From positions 274,650 to 338,649 of the forward strand of contig NZ_PSZE01000005.1 in the NCBI RefSeq assembly GCF_002933465.1: DNA of 64,000 bases. The letters run 5' to 3'. The translations under genes were made by a program, and so were the position numbers. Below the pieces are notes generated by a model. That model was not told the origin of the DNA, ran no database searches, and saw only the letters and a list, made by a program, of their open reading frames with translations. Positions 1 to 8,226 of this stretch are shown one piece after another. This stretch comes from Nocardia nova. Lineage in GTDB: Bacteria > Actinomycetota > Actinomycetes > Mycobacteriales > Mycobacteriaceae. The first letter of the stretch is position 1, and every line of letters begins with the position of its first letter.

Positions 1-152
1 GCGAATGCGTCGGGTGCGATGAATCCGCAGGGATCCACGGTCGTGATGTCGCCGATCGGTGGCACCGAGGAATCGGACCCACAACCCGACACCGAACAAA
101 CAACGACCAGCAACGCGACGATGGTCCCGCCGATCCGCCGACATTGAATCAA
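1..152 (-). CDS. Lipoprotein N-terminus, DUF3558-like (partial, runs off left edge)
   Basis: Reading leftward from a TTG codon at 152 gives a secretion signal: a short basic stretch (CRR), a hydrophobic core (IVALLVVVCSV) and a lipobox VSGC with the lipidated cysteine at residue 24. The frame stays open to the window edge and continues with a TVDPCGFI segment, which resembles the start of the DUF3558 lipoprotein family of mycolic-acid actinobacteria. The TTG is chosen because GGAGGGG lies 3-9 nt upstream; no ATG or GTG fits the frame. A surface-anchored lipoprotein is well supported by the signal. The family assignment rests on a few residues, and only about 50 residues are visible. Confidence 0.6.
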   Translation of the reverse strand, partial: MIQCRRIGGTIVALLVVVCSVSGCGSDSSVPPIGDITTVDPCGFIAPDAF

Positions 153-337
153 GACCCCTCCGAAAACCCTGGTGACACCGGGCGATCAACCACCCCGGCA
201 CCCAGCCTAGTGCTTCCGATGCATATCCGATTCCGCAGGCTGATCGACAGCCGCAAGCCGGCGAGGCGGAACCTGTAGCGCCGACGTTCCCGCGCCGGCA
301 GCTCGACGTACTCGTCTTCGTCCCAGCCGTCCGCCAT
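149..337 (-). CDS. Possible small basic protein, 62 aa
   Basis: This open frame starts at ATG 337 with GAAGG about 9 nt upstream and ends just inside the start of the lipoprotein gene, a typical translational-coupling arrangement. The protein opens with an acidic stretch (DGWDEDEY) and is then rich in arginine. I recognise no family. Codon bias is not decisive at this length. It may be a real short leader gene of the lipoprotein or a chance frame. Confidence 0.3.
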   Translation of the reverse strand: MADGWDEDEYVELPARERRRYRFRLAGLRLSISLRNRICIGSTRLGAGVVDRPVSPGFSEGS

Positions 338-345
338 GTGGCTAC

Positions 346-375
346 CTTCTCAGCCCTTCTCAGCCCTTCTCAGCA
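346..375. repeat. 10-bp tandem repeat, 3 copies
   Basis: The decamer cttctcagcc occurs three times in a row (the last copy ends in a), directly upstream of the possible 62-aa gene. No function is evident. Confidence 0.6.
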
Positions 376-459
376 CGGAAATCGCTGCGCCAGACAGTGT
401 TCGATGACGACGGCGTCGATGCTTCGGCAGTCTGTGGCCACCACCCGAGTCGGGCCGGT

Positions 460-690
460 TGCGGCGACAGCATCGTCGGCATCACCACGATCGAGGCACA
501 CCGGGCCGCACTGGGTTTCGCCGTGTATTCGGCGGCGAAGGCCGCGGTCGAACAGTTCGCCCGGCGTTGTCGGCCTATCCGACGGGAACGACCCCGCATC
601 CCGACGGCGGTACCGCCGCCTCGGCGGGGTGGTTCAACTGGCCGGAGACCGGCTGGGCGAACTACGCGCCGAGGCGTTATCCGGCCGCCG
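460..690 (+). pseudogene. Remnant of a short-chain dehydrogenase (SDR)
   Basis: One forward frame encodes an SDR-like stretch: SIVGITTIEAHRA, then GFAVYSAAKAAVEQFAR. This matches the catalytic Ser/Tyr/Lys neighbourhood of the family (YSAAK is the YxxxK signature). There is no Rossmann N-terminus upstream, and the frame breaks right after FARR at about 567. A second frame then carries protein-like sequence (SAGWFNWPETGWANY) that does not look like an SDR C-terminus. I read this as a decayed fragment, possibly joined to another gene's remnant. The SDR resemblance is moderately clear; the limits are approximate. Confidence 0.4.
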
Positions 691-720
691 GTACGGAGAA
701 TCAGCCGGTACGGAGAATCA
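687..720. repeat. 17-bp perfect tandem duplication
   Basis: The unit gccggtacggagaatca is present twice back to back (687-703 and 704-720). The second copy contains the stop codon of the neighbouring DUF1059 gene. It is probably a recent slippage duplication and marks the junction between that gene and the SDR remnant. Confidence 0.75.
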
Positions 721-864
721 GTAGGCGAGGAAGAGGATCTCGTCGCGCGAGTAGTCGTGGCCGGGGTGGTTCTCGGCCAGATGCTTCTGCGTCTTCTCGA
801 CGAGATCGTCTTCGTCGGTGCCGACGATCTGTTCACCGCAGGGGCAGCCCAGTCTGGTCTTCAA
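718..864 (-). CDS. DUF1059 family small protein, 48 aa
   Basis: The frame begins at TTG 864, with GGAG about 8 nt upstream, and encodes a compact protein with a CPCG motif at residues 7-10, an acidic helix (TDEDDLVEKTQKHL), then NHPGHDYSRDEILFLAY and a stop. The order Cys-x-Cys-Gly, acidic helix, His-Pro-Gly, R-D-E-I is characteristic of DUF1059 proteins, whose role is unknown; a metal-binding role for the Cys and His residues is plausible. The length is typical of the family, so the gene looks intact. It has no in-frame ATG. The stop lies within a 17-bp tandem duplication. Confidence 0.7.
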   Translation of the reverse strand: MKTRLGCPCGEQIVGTDEDDLVEKTQKHLAENHPGHDYSRDEILFLAY

Positions 865-942
865 CGTCGTTCTCCATCGGTCGGGCTGGACGTGTCGTTC
901 CCCGTCACCTTATGCACATCGTGTGCCTTCCGTCACCCCGGG

Positions 943-1539
943 TCAGCCGTCCGCTTCTCCTCCGAGACCGCCCCGGCCGGCGCTCACGGCGCCCCTGAGC
1001 TCGGCGTATACCTCGGCTATAACGCGTGACAATTCGCGCGTGGAGGAATCGTCGACCCACCGATCGAAGGCGATCCCGAAGACGGTCACCGCGACTCGGG
1101 CGCAGAGGGTCGCGGGCCCCTCCGAGACACCCGCGGTCCGCAGCGCGTCGGCGAGTTCGCCACCCAGGACGGCCATTTTCCTGAGTTCCCGCTCCTGGAG
1201 CGCGGGGTTGGCCGCGATGACCGCCCGCCGCCGCAGCTGCCACGCCGGCAGGTCGGGAATCTGCGCGCCGGCCGCTCGGATCGCGGCGATCGCCGTCGCC
1301 ATCGGGTCCGCATCCGCGGGCGCGGCGGCCACCGATTCCGCGATCGCGCTGCACAGCAGGTCCTGACCGCCGAAGAGCACCTCCCGCTTATCGGAGAAAT
1401 GCCGGAAGAAGGTGCGTTCGGTGAGGCCCGCCCGCTCCGCGATCTCGGCCACCGTGGTCTCGTCGAACCCGCGCTCGGAGTACAGCTCGAGGGCCGCCTG
1501 GGCGAGACGTCCGCGCCCATTGGGTTCCCATCGACTCAT
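943..1539 (-). CDS. TetR-family transcriptional regulator
   Basis: This is a 198-aa one-component repressor. Residues about 8-55 form the TetR DNA-binding domain: LAQAALELYSERGFDETTVAEIAERAGLT followed by the recognition-helix signature RTFFRHFSDKREVLF. The remainder is an all-helical ligand-binding domain of usual length, ending with an alanine- and glycine-rich tail. The ligand cannot be predicted. It stands alone; the downstream neighbour on the same strand is the DUF1059 gene. The 300 bp upstream separate it from the LLM oxidoreductase, which may or may not be a target. Confidence 0.9.
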   Translation of the reverse strand: MSRWEPNGRGRLAQAALELYSERGFDETTVAEIAERAGLTERTFFRHFSDKREVLFGGQDLLCSAIAESVAAAPADADPMATAIAAIRAAGAQIPDLPAWQLRRRAVIAANPALQERELRKMAVLGGELADALRTAGVSEGPATLCARVAVTVFGIAFDRWVDDSSTRELSRVIAEVYAELRGAVSAGRGGLGGEADG

Positions 1540-1838
1540 GATCCGATCCTAGGTGAGGACAGTTGCTGACATTCGATCCGCCGGGCGGCACCGGAACCGG
1601 TGACCGGGCTCGTGATGGGCCCACATCTCCTCGCGGACCACCGCCTGCTCCAGGCAATCGCCGCGGGGCCCCGCGCCCGGCTGTTCGGCTGCCAAGCGAA
1701 CGATGCTGCGGCACAGCACATTCGAATAACTCGACCGAACTGCGCAGGGTCGATGGCGTAGCGCTACGACACTGCCCGATTCGTGCGCCGGCCGACCGGA
1801 GCGCGGGGTCGACACGGCGCACGCGGCGCGACGCGAAT
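1540..1838. other. Intergenic stretch without a convincing gene
   Basis: Between the TetR gene and the LLM oxidoreductase I see only short low-quality frames with no recognisable domain and no ribosome-binding site. The TetR promoter presumably lies near 1540-1560. No strong hairpin or operator palindrome was seen. Confidence 0.5.
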
Positions 1839-2660
1839 TCAGTCGCGGTAGCGCTGCGCGACCGCCGCGAATTCGTCGAGAGCGCGCAGCGATTCCGATT
1901 CCGGCAGGGTCGGCAGTGCCAGGGTCACCCGCTGGACACCGGCCTCGGCATAAGCGTCCAGCAGCGCGGGATCGGGCGCGACCGGCGTGATCGCGATCGG
2001 GATGTCGCTGTCGCCGACTGCTGCCAGTTGGTTCGGCACCTGCGCCGGGTCGGACACGCCGTGGGGCACCCAGCCGATCCCGAGGCGCACCGCACGCCGG
2101 GCCGCGGCCTCGCCACCGCCGACGAAGATCGGCGGATGCGGACGCTGCACCGGCTTCGGCCAGGCGAAGATCGGATCGAAATCGACGAAGCGGCCGTGGT
2201 ATTCGGCCAGATCCTGGGTCCAGATCGCCCGGATCGCGTCAAGCTGCTCGTCGAGCCGGGCTCCGCGGGTCCGCGGGTCGGTGCCGTGGTCGGCCATCTC
2301 CTCGCGGTTCCAGCCGACGCCGACGCCGAAGACCACCCGCCCACCGGAGAGATGGTCGAGGGTGGCCACCTCCTTGGCAGTGTGGATCGGATCGCGCTGG
2401 ATCAGCAGGGTGACACCGGTGCCGAGCACCAGGCGTTCGGTCACGACCGCCACCGCGGCGAGCGCCACGAACGGATCGAAGGTGCGGTAGTACACACGCG
2501 GGAGCTCGCCGCCCCCCGGGTACGGCGTTTCCCGGCCCGCCGGAATGTGGGAATGTTCGGCGAGGAACAGCGATTCGAATCCGCGCTCCTCGAGCGCCGG
2601 TCCCAGAACCCGGGGACCGATGCCCTCATCGGTCAGGAAGGTGTTGACTCCGATCTTCAT
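1839..2660 (-). CDS. LLM-class F420-dependent oxidoreductase
   Basis: The 273-aa product starts at ATG 2660 (MKIGVNTFLTDEG) and is a luciferase-like TIM barrel. Typical segments are LFLAEHSHIPAG near residue 34, the LGTGVTLLIQRDPIHTAKEVATLDHLS region, GVGVGWNREEMADHG, and PHPPIFVGG. This layout matches the subfamily of actinobacterial coenzyme F420-dependent oxidoreductases that act on unknown small molecules. The frame is open further upstream, but that extension has poor composition and the conserved family start is at 2660. Substrate unknown. It is divergent from the DUF4389 gene. Confidence 0.85.
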   Translation of the reverse strand: MKIGVNTFLTDEGIGPRVLGPALEERGFESLFLAEHSHIPAGRETPYPGGGELPRVYYRTFDPFVALAAVAVVTERLVLGTGVTLLIQRDPIHTAKEVATLDHLSGGRVVFGVGVGWNREEMADHGTDPRTRGARLDEQLDAIRAIWTQDLAEYHGRFVDFDPIFAWPKPVQRPHPPIFVGGGEAAARRAVRLGIGWVPHGVSDPAQVPNQLAAVGDSDIPIAITPVAPDPALLDAYAEAGVQRVTLALPTLPESESLRALDEFAAVAQRYRD

Positions 2661-2828
2661 ACGAGGCCGAACCTCACCCTCGCCTCCGGGTATTCCCCGG
2701 CTCGGCCGCGCGTTCGTGCTCGGTGACGCGCACCGGCCCGAATATGCCCTGCGCGCAGCGTGAATGCGAAACAATCGTGCACATCCGACGCGGCTCGGCT
2801 GGGCCGCGACCGCCGAGAGGAGCGTGAC

Positions 2829-3530
2829 ATGCAACCCGAGGCATCTCCCTACCCGGTCCGCGTGCGCGGCGATCTGGATCCCGCGCTGTCGCGCTGGCAG
2901 TGGATCGTCAAGTGGATTCTGGCGATCCCGCACTACATCGTGCTGTTCTTCCTGCATATCGCCTATGCGGTGGTGACGGTCATCGCGTTCTTCGCCATCC
3001 TGATCACCGGCCGGTATCCGCGCGGCCTGTTCGATTTCAATGTCGGTGTCCTGCGCTGGTCGTGGCGCGTGCGCTTCTACGCGCTCTCGGCACTCGGCAC
3101 CGACCGGTACCCGCCGTTCAGTCTGCGGCCTGACGAGAACTATCCGGCCGACCTCGAGGTCGACTATCCCGAGCGGCTGCACCGGGGTCTGGTCCTCATC
3201 AAATGGTGGTTGCTGGCGATCCCGCAGTATCTGATCGTCTGGGCGTTCGTCGGCAGCTCGCGGTACTGGGGCGGCGACGACGAGGGGACCGCCGTCATCT
3301 GGATTCCGCTGCTGGGCATCCTGGTACTGATCGCAGCGATCGCGCTGCTGTTCACCGGCCGCTATCCGAACGGCCTGTTCGCCTTCGTACTCGGAATGAA
3401 TCGGTGGACGCTGCGAGTCCGGGCCTACGTGTCGCTGATGCGCGACGAGTACCCGCCGTTCCGCCTGGACCAGGGACCGCGGGAGCCCGAAAATGCCCCG
3501 CGCCCACCGGAATCCGGTTATCCCGTCTGA
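2829..3530 (+). CDS. DUF4389 integral membrane protein
   Basis: The start is ATG 2829, with GAGGAG 6-11 nt before it. The 233-aa protein contains two repeats of the same architecture: a membrane helix pair, then a GRYPRGLFDFNVGVLRWSWRVRFY (first) or GRYPNGLFAFVLGMNRWTLRVRAY-like (second) block, then a YPPFxL motif. The internal duplication and the GRYP/YPPF motifs are hallmarks of DUF4389, a membrane family of unknown function common in actinobacteria and often found near stress genes. The C-terminus is a short proline-rich tail. Confidence 0.85.
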   Translation: MQPEASPYPVRVRGDLDPALSRWQWIVKWILAIPHYIVLFFLHIAYAVVTVIAFFAILITGRYPRGLFDFNVGVLRWSWRVRFYALSALGTDRYPPFSLRPDENYPADLEVDYPERLHRGLVLIKWWLLAIPQYLIVWAFVGSSRYWGGDDEGTAVIWIPLLGILVLIAAIALLFTGRYPNGLFAFVLGMNRWTLRVRAYVSLMRDEYPPFRLDQGPREPENAPRPPESGYPV

Positions 3531-3811
3531 TCACCGACTCGCCGGAGCCAGGCGCGGGAGCAGTCCTGACCATTCTCGGCTACAACGACCTCGACCACAT
3601 CGGGCCTGCCCGTTCGATCGAACACGTACGCGGCTGCGCGGAATTCGTCGCGGCCGCCGCGAACGATCCGTCGCGCGCGCGGTTCCGGCATGCCGACATG
3701 GCCGGCGACCGGCCGAACTCGAAGCGGCCGACAGGTCCACGTACTGCGACATCGTGCACACCCCGACGAACCACGCCGAACCGACCGCCCGAGCGGGCCC
3801 GGACGCACGCG
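3531..3811. other. Intergenic region, no gene recognised
   Basis: These bases separate the convergent DUF4389 gene (+) and PAS-ANTAR gene (-). Frames here have no recognisable domains. No clear intrinsic terminator hairpin followed by a T-tract was seen. Confidence 0.4.
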
Positions 3812-4483
3812 CTACTGCTCGTCCATATCCCGACGGTGGAGCGTCAGCAGGAGATGATCGAGACGGGTCCGCGTCGGTGCGGGCACCGGGGGCATGCTGT
3901 CCAGGTCACCGACGAGGTGCGCGGCCAATTCCTGCAACTTGACGTTGGTTTCCTGGGATCGCCATGCCAGGACCCGGAACGCCTGCTCCGCCGAGATCCG
4001 GTAGACGAACATCAGTATTCCCTTGGCCTGTTCGATCGCCGCCCGGCGCTCGATAACGGCGGGCAACTCCTCCTCGCGCAGTAGCCGGCGCTCCCGGTCG
4101 ACCGATTCGGTGAGGTCGACGTAGTAGCCCTGCGTGCCGATCACCTGACCCGACGCGTCGAGCATCGGCTCCGACACCACCAGCACGTCGCGGACCGTGC
4201 CGCCGGTGTCGACGATGCGGTGCCTGCTGGAGAACGGTGCGTGATCCTCCACCGAGGTGACGATGGTGGCCTCGACCCGGTCGCGGTCGTCGGGATGCTT
4301 GTGCGCGAGCAATAGCTCGGTGGTCGGCTCGAGCTGGCCGGGGGCGTAACCGTGCATGCGGGCCACCTCGTCCGACCATTCCCACCGTTGTTCGGCGAAC
4401 CAGAATCGGAACCGGCCGACGCCTTGCGGATCACCGGCGCCCACCACCCGCTCGACGCCGTCATCCTGCCCGCTGGCGACCAT
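3812..4483 (-). CDS. PAS-ANTAR domain RNA-binding antiterminator
   Basis: Residues about 20-130 form a PAS domain (WEWSDEVARMHGYAPGQL, then HPDDRDRVEATI, then GTVRDVLVVSEPM). This is followed by an ANTAR domain at about 135-195 (ERRAAIEQAKGILMFVYRIS, AFRVLAWRSQETNVKLQELA). ANTAR domains bind paired-hairpin RNA leaders and prevent termination, and the PAS part is the presumed sensor. Proteins of this layout are abundant in mycolic-acid actinobacteria. The RNA target is not evident here. A one-component post-transcriptional regulator is well supported; the signal sensed is unknown. Confidence 0.88.
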   Translation of the reverse strand: MVASGQDDGVERVVGAGDPQGVGRFRFWFAEQRWEWSDEVARMHGYAPGQLEPTTELLLAHKHPDDRDRVEATIVTSVEDHAPFSSRHRIVDTGGTVRDVLVVSEPMLDASGQVIGTQGYYVDLTESVDRERRLLREEELPAVIERRAAIEQAKGILMFVYRISAEQAFRVLAWRSQETNVKLQELAAHLVGDLDSMPPVPAPTRTRLDHLLLTLHRRDMDEQ

Positions 4484-4871
4484 GGTCGCAGCCTACTCCC
4501 CCGGGCAGCGCCTCTCACCTGCGCCGATGCCCTGCCGGCAGTGTTGGTTGAACGGTCGTGCCGAGGCGATGCCCGGTGGCGTCCGATCCGTAGCCCAACC
4601 GATACCGGATCCTTTCCGGTTCTCGACCGATGAAACCGGAGGGTCCGTAGGATCGGTTCGGTACGCGAACGGCGCGCATCCGCCCGCCCCCAGCGTTCGA
4701 TTGTGCACCACGTAGATGCGTTGCGCGCCAACCTGTTTCGAAACTCCGGCGCAGGCCGAGGCGAACGGTAGCCGAATGCGAACATCCGTACGCAGGCACA
4801 GCACCGATGAGCTTGCGTGATCGAGGTGCTCGCTCCATGTCGTCGCATACGACGGAAACGGAGTGGCCCGA
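4484..4871. other. Gene-free interval upstream of the sigma factor
   Basis: About 390 bp between the divergent PAS-ANTAR and sigma-factor genes carry no recognisable coding sequence. The promoters of both must lie here. I could not identify a DosR-type box or a clear SigF-type GTTT/GGGTAT pair. Confidence 0.4.
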
Positions 4872-5702
4872 ATGACACATCCCGCACGAACCCACCGGAC
4901 CGGAGGCGCCCGGTCTCGTAGCGACAGCTACGACAACATCGAACCGTGGTTCGACAAACTCGCCGACCTCGACGCCACCGACCCGCACCGGCGGGCACTG
5001 CGCGAACACATCATCGAATTGTGTTTGCCCCTGGCCGAGCACATCGCACGCCGCTACCTCAACCGCGGCGAGGCCTACGACGATCTGCTGCAGACCGCCC
5101 GCATGGGCCTGGTACTCGCGGTGGACCGCTTCGACCCGGGACGTGGCGCGCCGTTCCTCGGCTTCGCCGTTCCCACGATCATGGGCGAGGTGCGCAAGCA
5201 CTTCCGCGACCACACCTGGGCGGCCCGCGTACCCCGCCGCTACAAGGAACTGCGCCACCGAATCGTGAAGGCCGGCGATCCTCTCACTCAGCGCCTGGGC
5301 CGGGCGCCCAACGCCCGGGAGCTGGCCGCCGAGCTGGAGGTCGACATCATCGACATCACCCAGGCGCTCGTCGCCGCCAACGTCTACCAGTGCGATTCCC
5401 TCGACGCCGCGCGCACCGAACGCGACGACATGCCATCCACGGCGGCCGTCGCGCTGGGTGTCGACGAGCCCTGCTACGAACTGCTCGAACAGGCCGCCGC
5501 GGTCCGGCCGCTGATCGCCGATCTGCCGCAGCGCGACCGCGACATCCTCATCCTGCGATTCTTCGAATCGAAGACGCAATCGGAGATCGCCGAGCACTTC
5601 GGGGTGTCGCAGATGCATGTATCACGACTGCTGACCCGCATTCTGGACACGCTGCGCGACGGGGTGTGGCGCACACCCGAGGACGCGGTCGCGCAGCCGT
5701 AG
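4872..5702 (+). CDS. SigF/SigB-family RNA polymerase sigma factor
   Basis: The 276-aa product (from ATG 4872; GGAG at 4860-4863 gives 8-nt spacing, better than the GTG at 4863) is a group 3 sigma factor. Region 2 holds YDDLLQTARMGLVLAVDRFDPGRGAPFLGFAVPTIMGEV with HFRDHTWAARVPRR. Region 3 contains TQRLGRAPNARELAAELEV. Region 4 carries the helix-turn-helix QSEIAEHFGVSQMHVSRLL. This is the general-stress and sporulation-type SigF/SigB/SigG lineage. No anti-sigma factor or anti-anti-sigma partner gene lies beside it, so control of its activity is not visible here. Confidence 0.92.
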   Translation: MTHPARTHRTGGARSRSDSYDNIEPWFDKLADLDATDPHRRALREHIIELCLPLAEHIARRYLNRGEAYDDLLQTARMGLVLAVDRFDPGRGAPFLGFAVPTIMGEVRKHFRDHTWAARVPRRYKELRHRIVKAGDPLTQRLGRAPNARELAAELEVDIIDITQALVAANVYQCDSLDAARTERDDMPSTAAVALGVDEPCYELLEQAAAVRPLIADLPQRDRDILILRFFESKTQSEIAEHFGVSQMHVSRLLTRILDTLRDGVWRTPEDAVAQP

Positions 5703-5871
5703 CGCGGCGAATCGGGCGGTGCCTGCTATCCGCCGCGCTTGTCGGAGGCGACGAACAATTGCCCGCCGATCATCCGCGGGCAGCGGCACGACCGTGCGCA
5801 CCGCCGCGAGGGTCGGCGCCGCCGCCGGCCGGGCGCCTGGCTCGCGCAACGCGTCCGCGCCGAGTAGCGAA

Positions 5872-6324
5872 TCACTGGTGCGCCGCCGCGGCGTGCGGTC
5901 GCCGCACGCTGACGGCCGCGGTCACCAGCAACCCGGCTGCCGCCAGACCCAGCACGGTGACGATCGCCCCCATCACCACATTTGTCCAGAGCACGCCCGT
6001 GGGGCGCTCACCCACGACCCACGGGCTGATGATCTGCCAGATGCCGATCGGGATCAGGACCCAGCTCAGCCCGTAGCCGTGCGCCGGCATCGCGGTGATC
6101 ACCAGGCCGATCACGGCCACGGCGATGCCGAGGATCAGGTTCTGCATGACCAACTTCGGCGCGACGGAGAAGTCGTTGATCACCCACGGCGTGATGGCCG
6201 TGAACAGTCCCGCCAGCAGGACCAATCCGTCGATCGTCACAACCGACGCACCACCCGGGCCGCCGTGGCGGGCCTCCTGCCCGGTGGGCCGGTCCACTGC
6301 GGTGCTCTGTGGATAGCTGACCAT
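5872..6324 (-). CDS. SPW-repeat membrane protein
   Basis: The 150-aa protein has a polar N-terminal 30 residues and four membrane helices. Two copies of the SPW motif are visible, ITPWVIND and ISPWVVGE, each after a hydrophobic helix, which defines the SPW repeat family of unknown function. The C-terminus is Arg/His/Ala-rich. The gene stands between the sigma factor and the hydrolase-LuxR gene. Confidence 0.85.
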   Translation of the reverse strand: MVSYPQSTAVDRPTGQEARHGGPGGASVVTIDGLVLLAGLFTAITPWVINDFSVAPKLVMQNLILGIAVAVIGLVITAMPAHGYGLSWVLIPIGIWQIISPWVVGERPTGVLWTNVVMGAIVTVLGLAAAGLLVTAAVSVRRPHAAAAHQ

Positions 6325-6419
6325 CTCGAGTCTCCTTCCCCACTGTCGTTCGATGCCGTCCGATCGGCCGGCACTGTCGGGCTACCCGGTGTCGCCGCGA
6401 CGAACCCGGGTCGGCCGGG

Positions 6420-7463
6420 TCAGGATGTCCGGTCCGGGCGATCCGTTCGGATGGCCGCCGAGGCGGCGGCGCGGGAGCGGACGCCGAGCTTGGTGCGCGC
6501 GTTCGCGACGTGCCGGTGCACGGTGTGTGGACTGAGGGTCAGCCGCTCGCCGATCTGCGCGTCGGTGAGCCCCTCGGCGACCAGGCGCAGAATTTCGCGC
6601 TCACGCTCGGTCACCGCCTCGGGCCCCGGCGGTACCGGCTGAGACCGGACCGGATATCCCAGCCCGCGCAAAATCGCATCGGCGACCGCGGTCGCATCAC
6701 CGCGCCACGGGAAATGGTCCTCGCCGTACAGTTCCACGAAGGTCGCGCGTGGCACCCGGCGGGCGACGTCGAGGCCGAGCGCGAAAGGCACCGCGCGATC
6801 GTCCCTGCGATGCAGCACGGTGGTCGGGACGGTGACAGCCGCCAGGTACTCGGTGGCGTCGAGTTCGTAGGTGGCGGCCAAGGATCGGGCGGCCTGTTCC
6901 GCCGTCGCGGACAGCCGCTGGAATCGGGCGAACCGTTCGCGTTCGGCGCTGTCGGCGCCGGGTACGAACACATCGGCCAGCAATCGGGAGCCGAGGCCCC
7001 AGTGCGCGGAGATCGCATCCAGCAGCGCTCGGCGCGCACCGTCCGGTGCGATGTCCACGCCCCGGGCGAACGATCCGTAGAGGACGAGTCGATGCACCCG
7101 GCGAGGCAGCCGGGCCGCGAGTCCCGCGGCGACCGCCGAGCCCGACGACGCGCCCAGCACGGCCACCCGCTCGAACCCCAGCGCATCGACGATGTCGGCG
7201 GTCACGGCGATTTCGCCGTCCGGGTCGACCGGCACCCCCGCCTCGGACAGTCCTCGGCCCGGCTGGTCGTACCGGATGACGGTGAACCGAGTCGCCAGCC
7301 GAGACACGAAGGCGCGGAACAGCGGATCCTTCCAGTTGAGGATCAGGTGGCTGCACCACCACCCGCCGATCAGCAACGCGGGACCGCTGCCGACCACCGA
7401 ACAGGCGACCTCGCCGCCGACTGTCCGCACCCGGTGGATCACCTGATCCTCGGTGCGCACCAT
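6420..7463 (-). CDS. Alpha/beta-hydrolase fused to a LuxR-type DNA-binding domain
   Basis: Residues about 10-270 are an alpha/beta-hydrolase: GPALLIGGWWCSHL, RYDQPGRGLSE, the nucleophile elbow GASSGS, and the late acid/His region GEDHFPW. Residues about 285-345 are a LuxR-type helix-turn-helix (TEREREILRLVAEGLTDAQIGERLTLSPHTVHRHVANARTKLGV). In this architecture the hydrolase fold is probably a ligand sensor or hydrolyses the signal itself. The 347-aa length suits a complete protein. The gene is divergent from a methyltransferase, a possible target. The ligand is unknown. Confidence 0.85.
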   Translation of the reverse strand: MVRTEDQVIHRVRTVGGEVACSVVGSGPALLIGGWWCSHLILNWKDPLFRAFVSRLATRFTVIRYDQPGRGLSEAGVPVDPDGEIAVTADIVDALGFERVAVLGASSGSAVAAGLAARLPRRVHRLVLYGSFARGVDIAPDGARRALLDAISAHWGLGSRLLADVFVPGADSAERERFARFQRLSATAEQAARSLAATYELDATEYLAAVTVPTTVLHRRDDRAVPFALGLDVARRVPRATFVELYGEDHFPWRGDATAVADAILRGLGYPVRSQPVPPGPEAVTEREREILRLVAEGLTDAQIGERLTLSPHTVHRHVANARTKLGVRSRAAASAAIRTDRPDRTS

Positions 7464-7572
7464 GCTGCCACCTCTCGCGCGGCGGCCGTCGAGGCCGGCG
7501 CATCATCCGGGATCGATTATGGCCCGAAACGGCCATGACGCGAAGGGCCGCCACCGGCCACACTCGTTCACC

Positions 7573-8202
7573 ATGACCACCGCAACTTTCGGCGAACGAT
7601 TCTTCGCCAGCTGGTATCCGGGCTTCATGGCCCGCGTCGATCGGGCCGGACAGGCCGATCTGCGCCGCACCCAGCTCACCCACGCATCCGGTCGCACCCT
7701 CGAAATCGGGGCCGGCGACGGCCTGTCCGTCCCGCACTATCCGGACGGCCTGGACGAACTCGTCCTGCTCGAACCGAATCCGGCGCTGCGCGCCCGCTTG
7801 ACAGCCCGCGCCGACGCCCTCACCGCACCCGTCACCGTCGTGGACGGCGACGCGCACCGGCTGGACTTCCCGGCGGCCAGTTTCGACACCGTGACCGCCT
7901 CCCTGGTCTTCTGCTCAGTGCGTGATCCGGCCCGGGCGCTACGCGAGGTCCATCGTGTGCTGCGTCCCGGCGGCCGGTTCCTGTTCCACGAACACGTCCG
8001 GGGAACCGGCCTGCGCGCCGGCGTCCAGGACCTGCTCACCCCGCTGCAACGACGCCTCGCGGACGGCTGCCACGCCAATCGCGACTTCGAAAGCCTGCTC
8101 GCGGCAGCGGATTTCGATATCGAGGTCATCGAACACACCCGGATGCCGACAGTGGTACCGACCATCGTGCCCTTGGTCGTCGGCACCGCGCGCCGACGGT
8201 GA
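7573..8202 (+). CDS. Class I SAM-dependent methyltransferase
   Basis: From ATG 7573 the 209-aa protein shows the SAM-binding motif TLEIGAGDGLSVPHYP (motif I), LLEPNPALRARL (acidic end of strand 2), VVDGDAHRLDFPAASFDTV (motif II/III) and REVHRVLRPGGRFLFHEHV (post-III). It is of the Methyltransf_11/UbiE-like type. Its size fits methyltransferases acting on lipids or small phenolics. Substrate unknown. An upstream in-frame ATG would add 40 residues of poor quality, so the later start is preferred. Confidence 0.88.
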   Translation: MTTATFGERFFASWYPGFMARVDRAGQADLRRTQLTHASGRTLEIGAGDGLSVPHYPDGLDELVLLEPNPALRARLTARADALTAPVTVVDGDAHRLDFPAASFDTVTASLVFCSVRDPARALREVHRVLRPGGRFLFHEHVRGTGLRAGVQDLLTPLQRRLADGCHANRDFESLLAAADFDIEVIEHTRMPTVVPTIVPLVVGTARRR

Positions 8203-8226
8203 GTGCCCAGCACCGACGAGACAGAC

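Noticed and set aside
338..1029. Long overlapping forward frames across 338-1029
   Set aside because: Only the short SDR-like stretch is protein-like. The rest is antisense to the DUF1059 and TetR genes or has no recognisable features.
2661..2828. Possible regulatory palindrome between the divergent LLM oxidoreductase and DUF4389 genes
   Set aside because: The GGTGACGCGCACCGG stretch lacks the box core and the expected hexamer; no support for DosR control of these genes.
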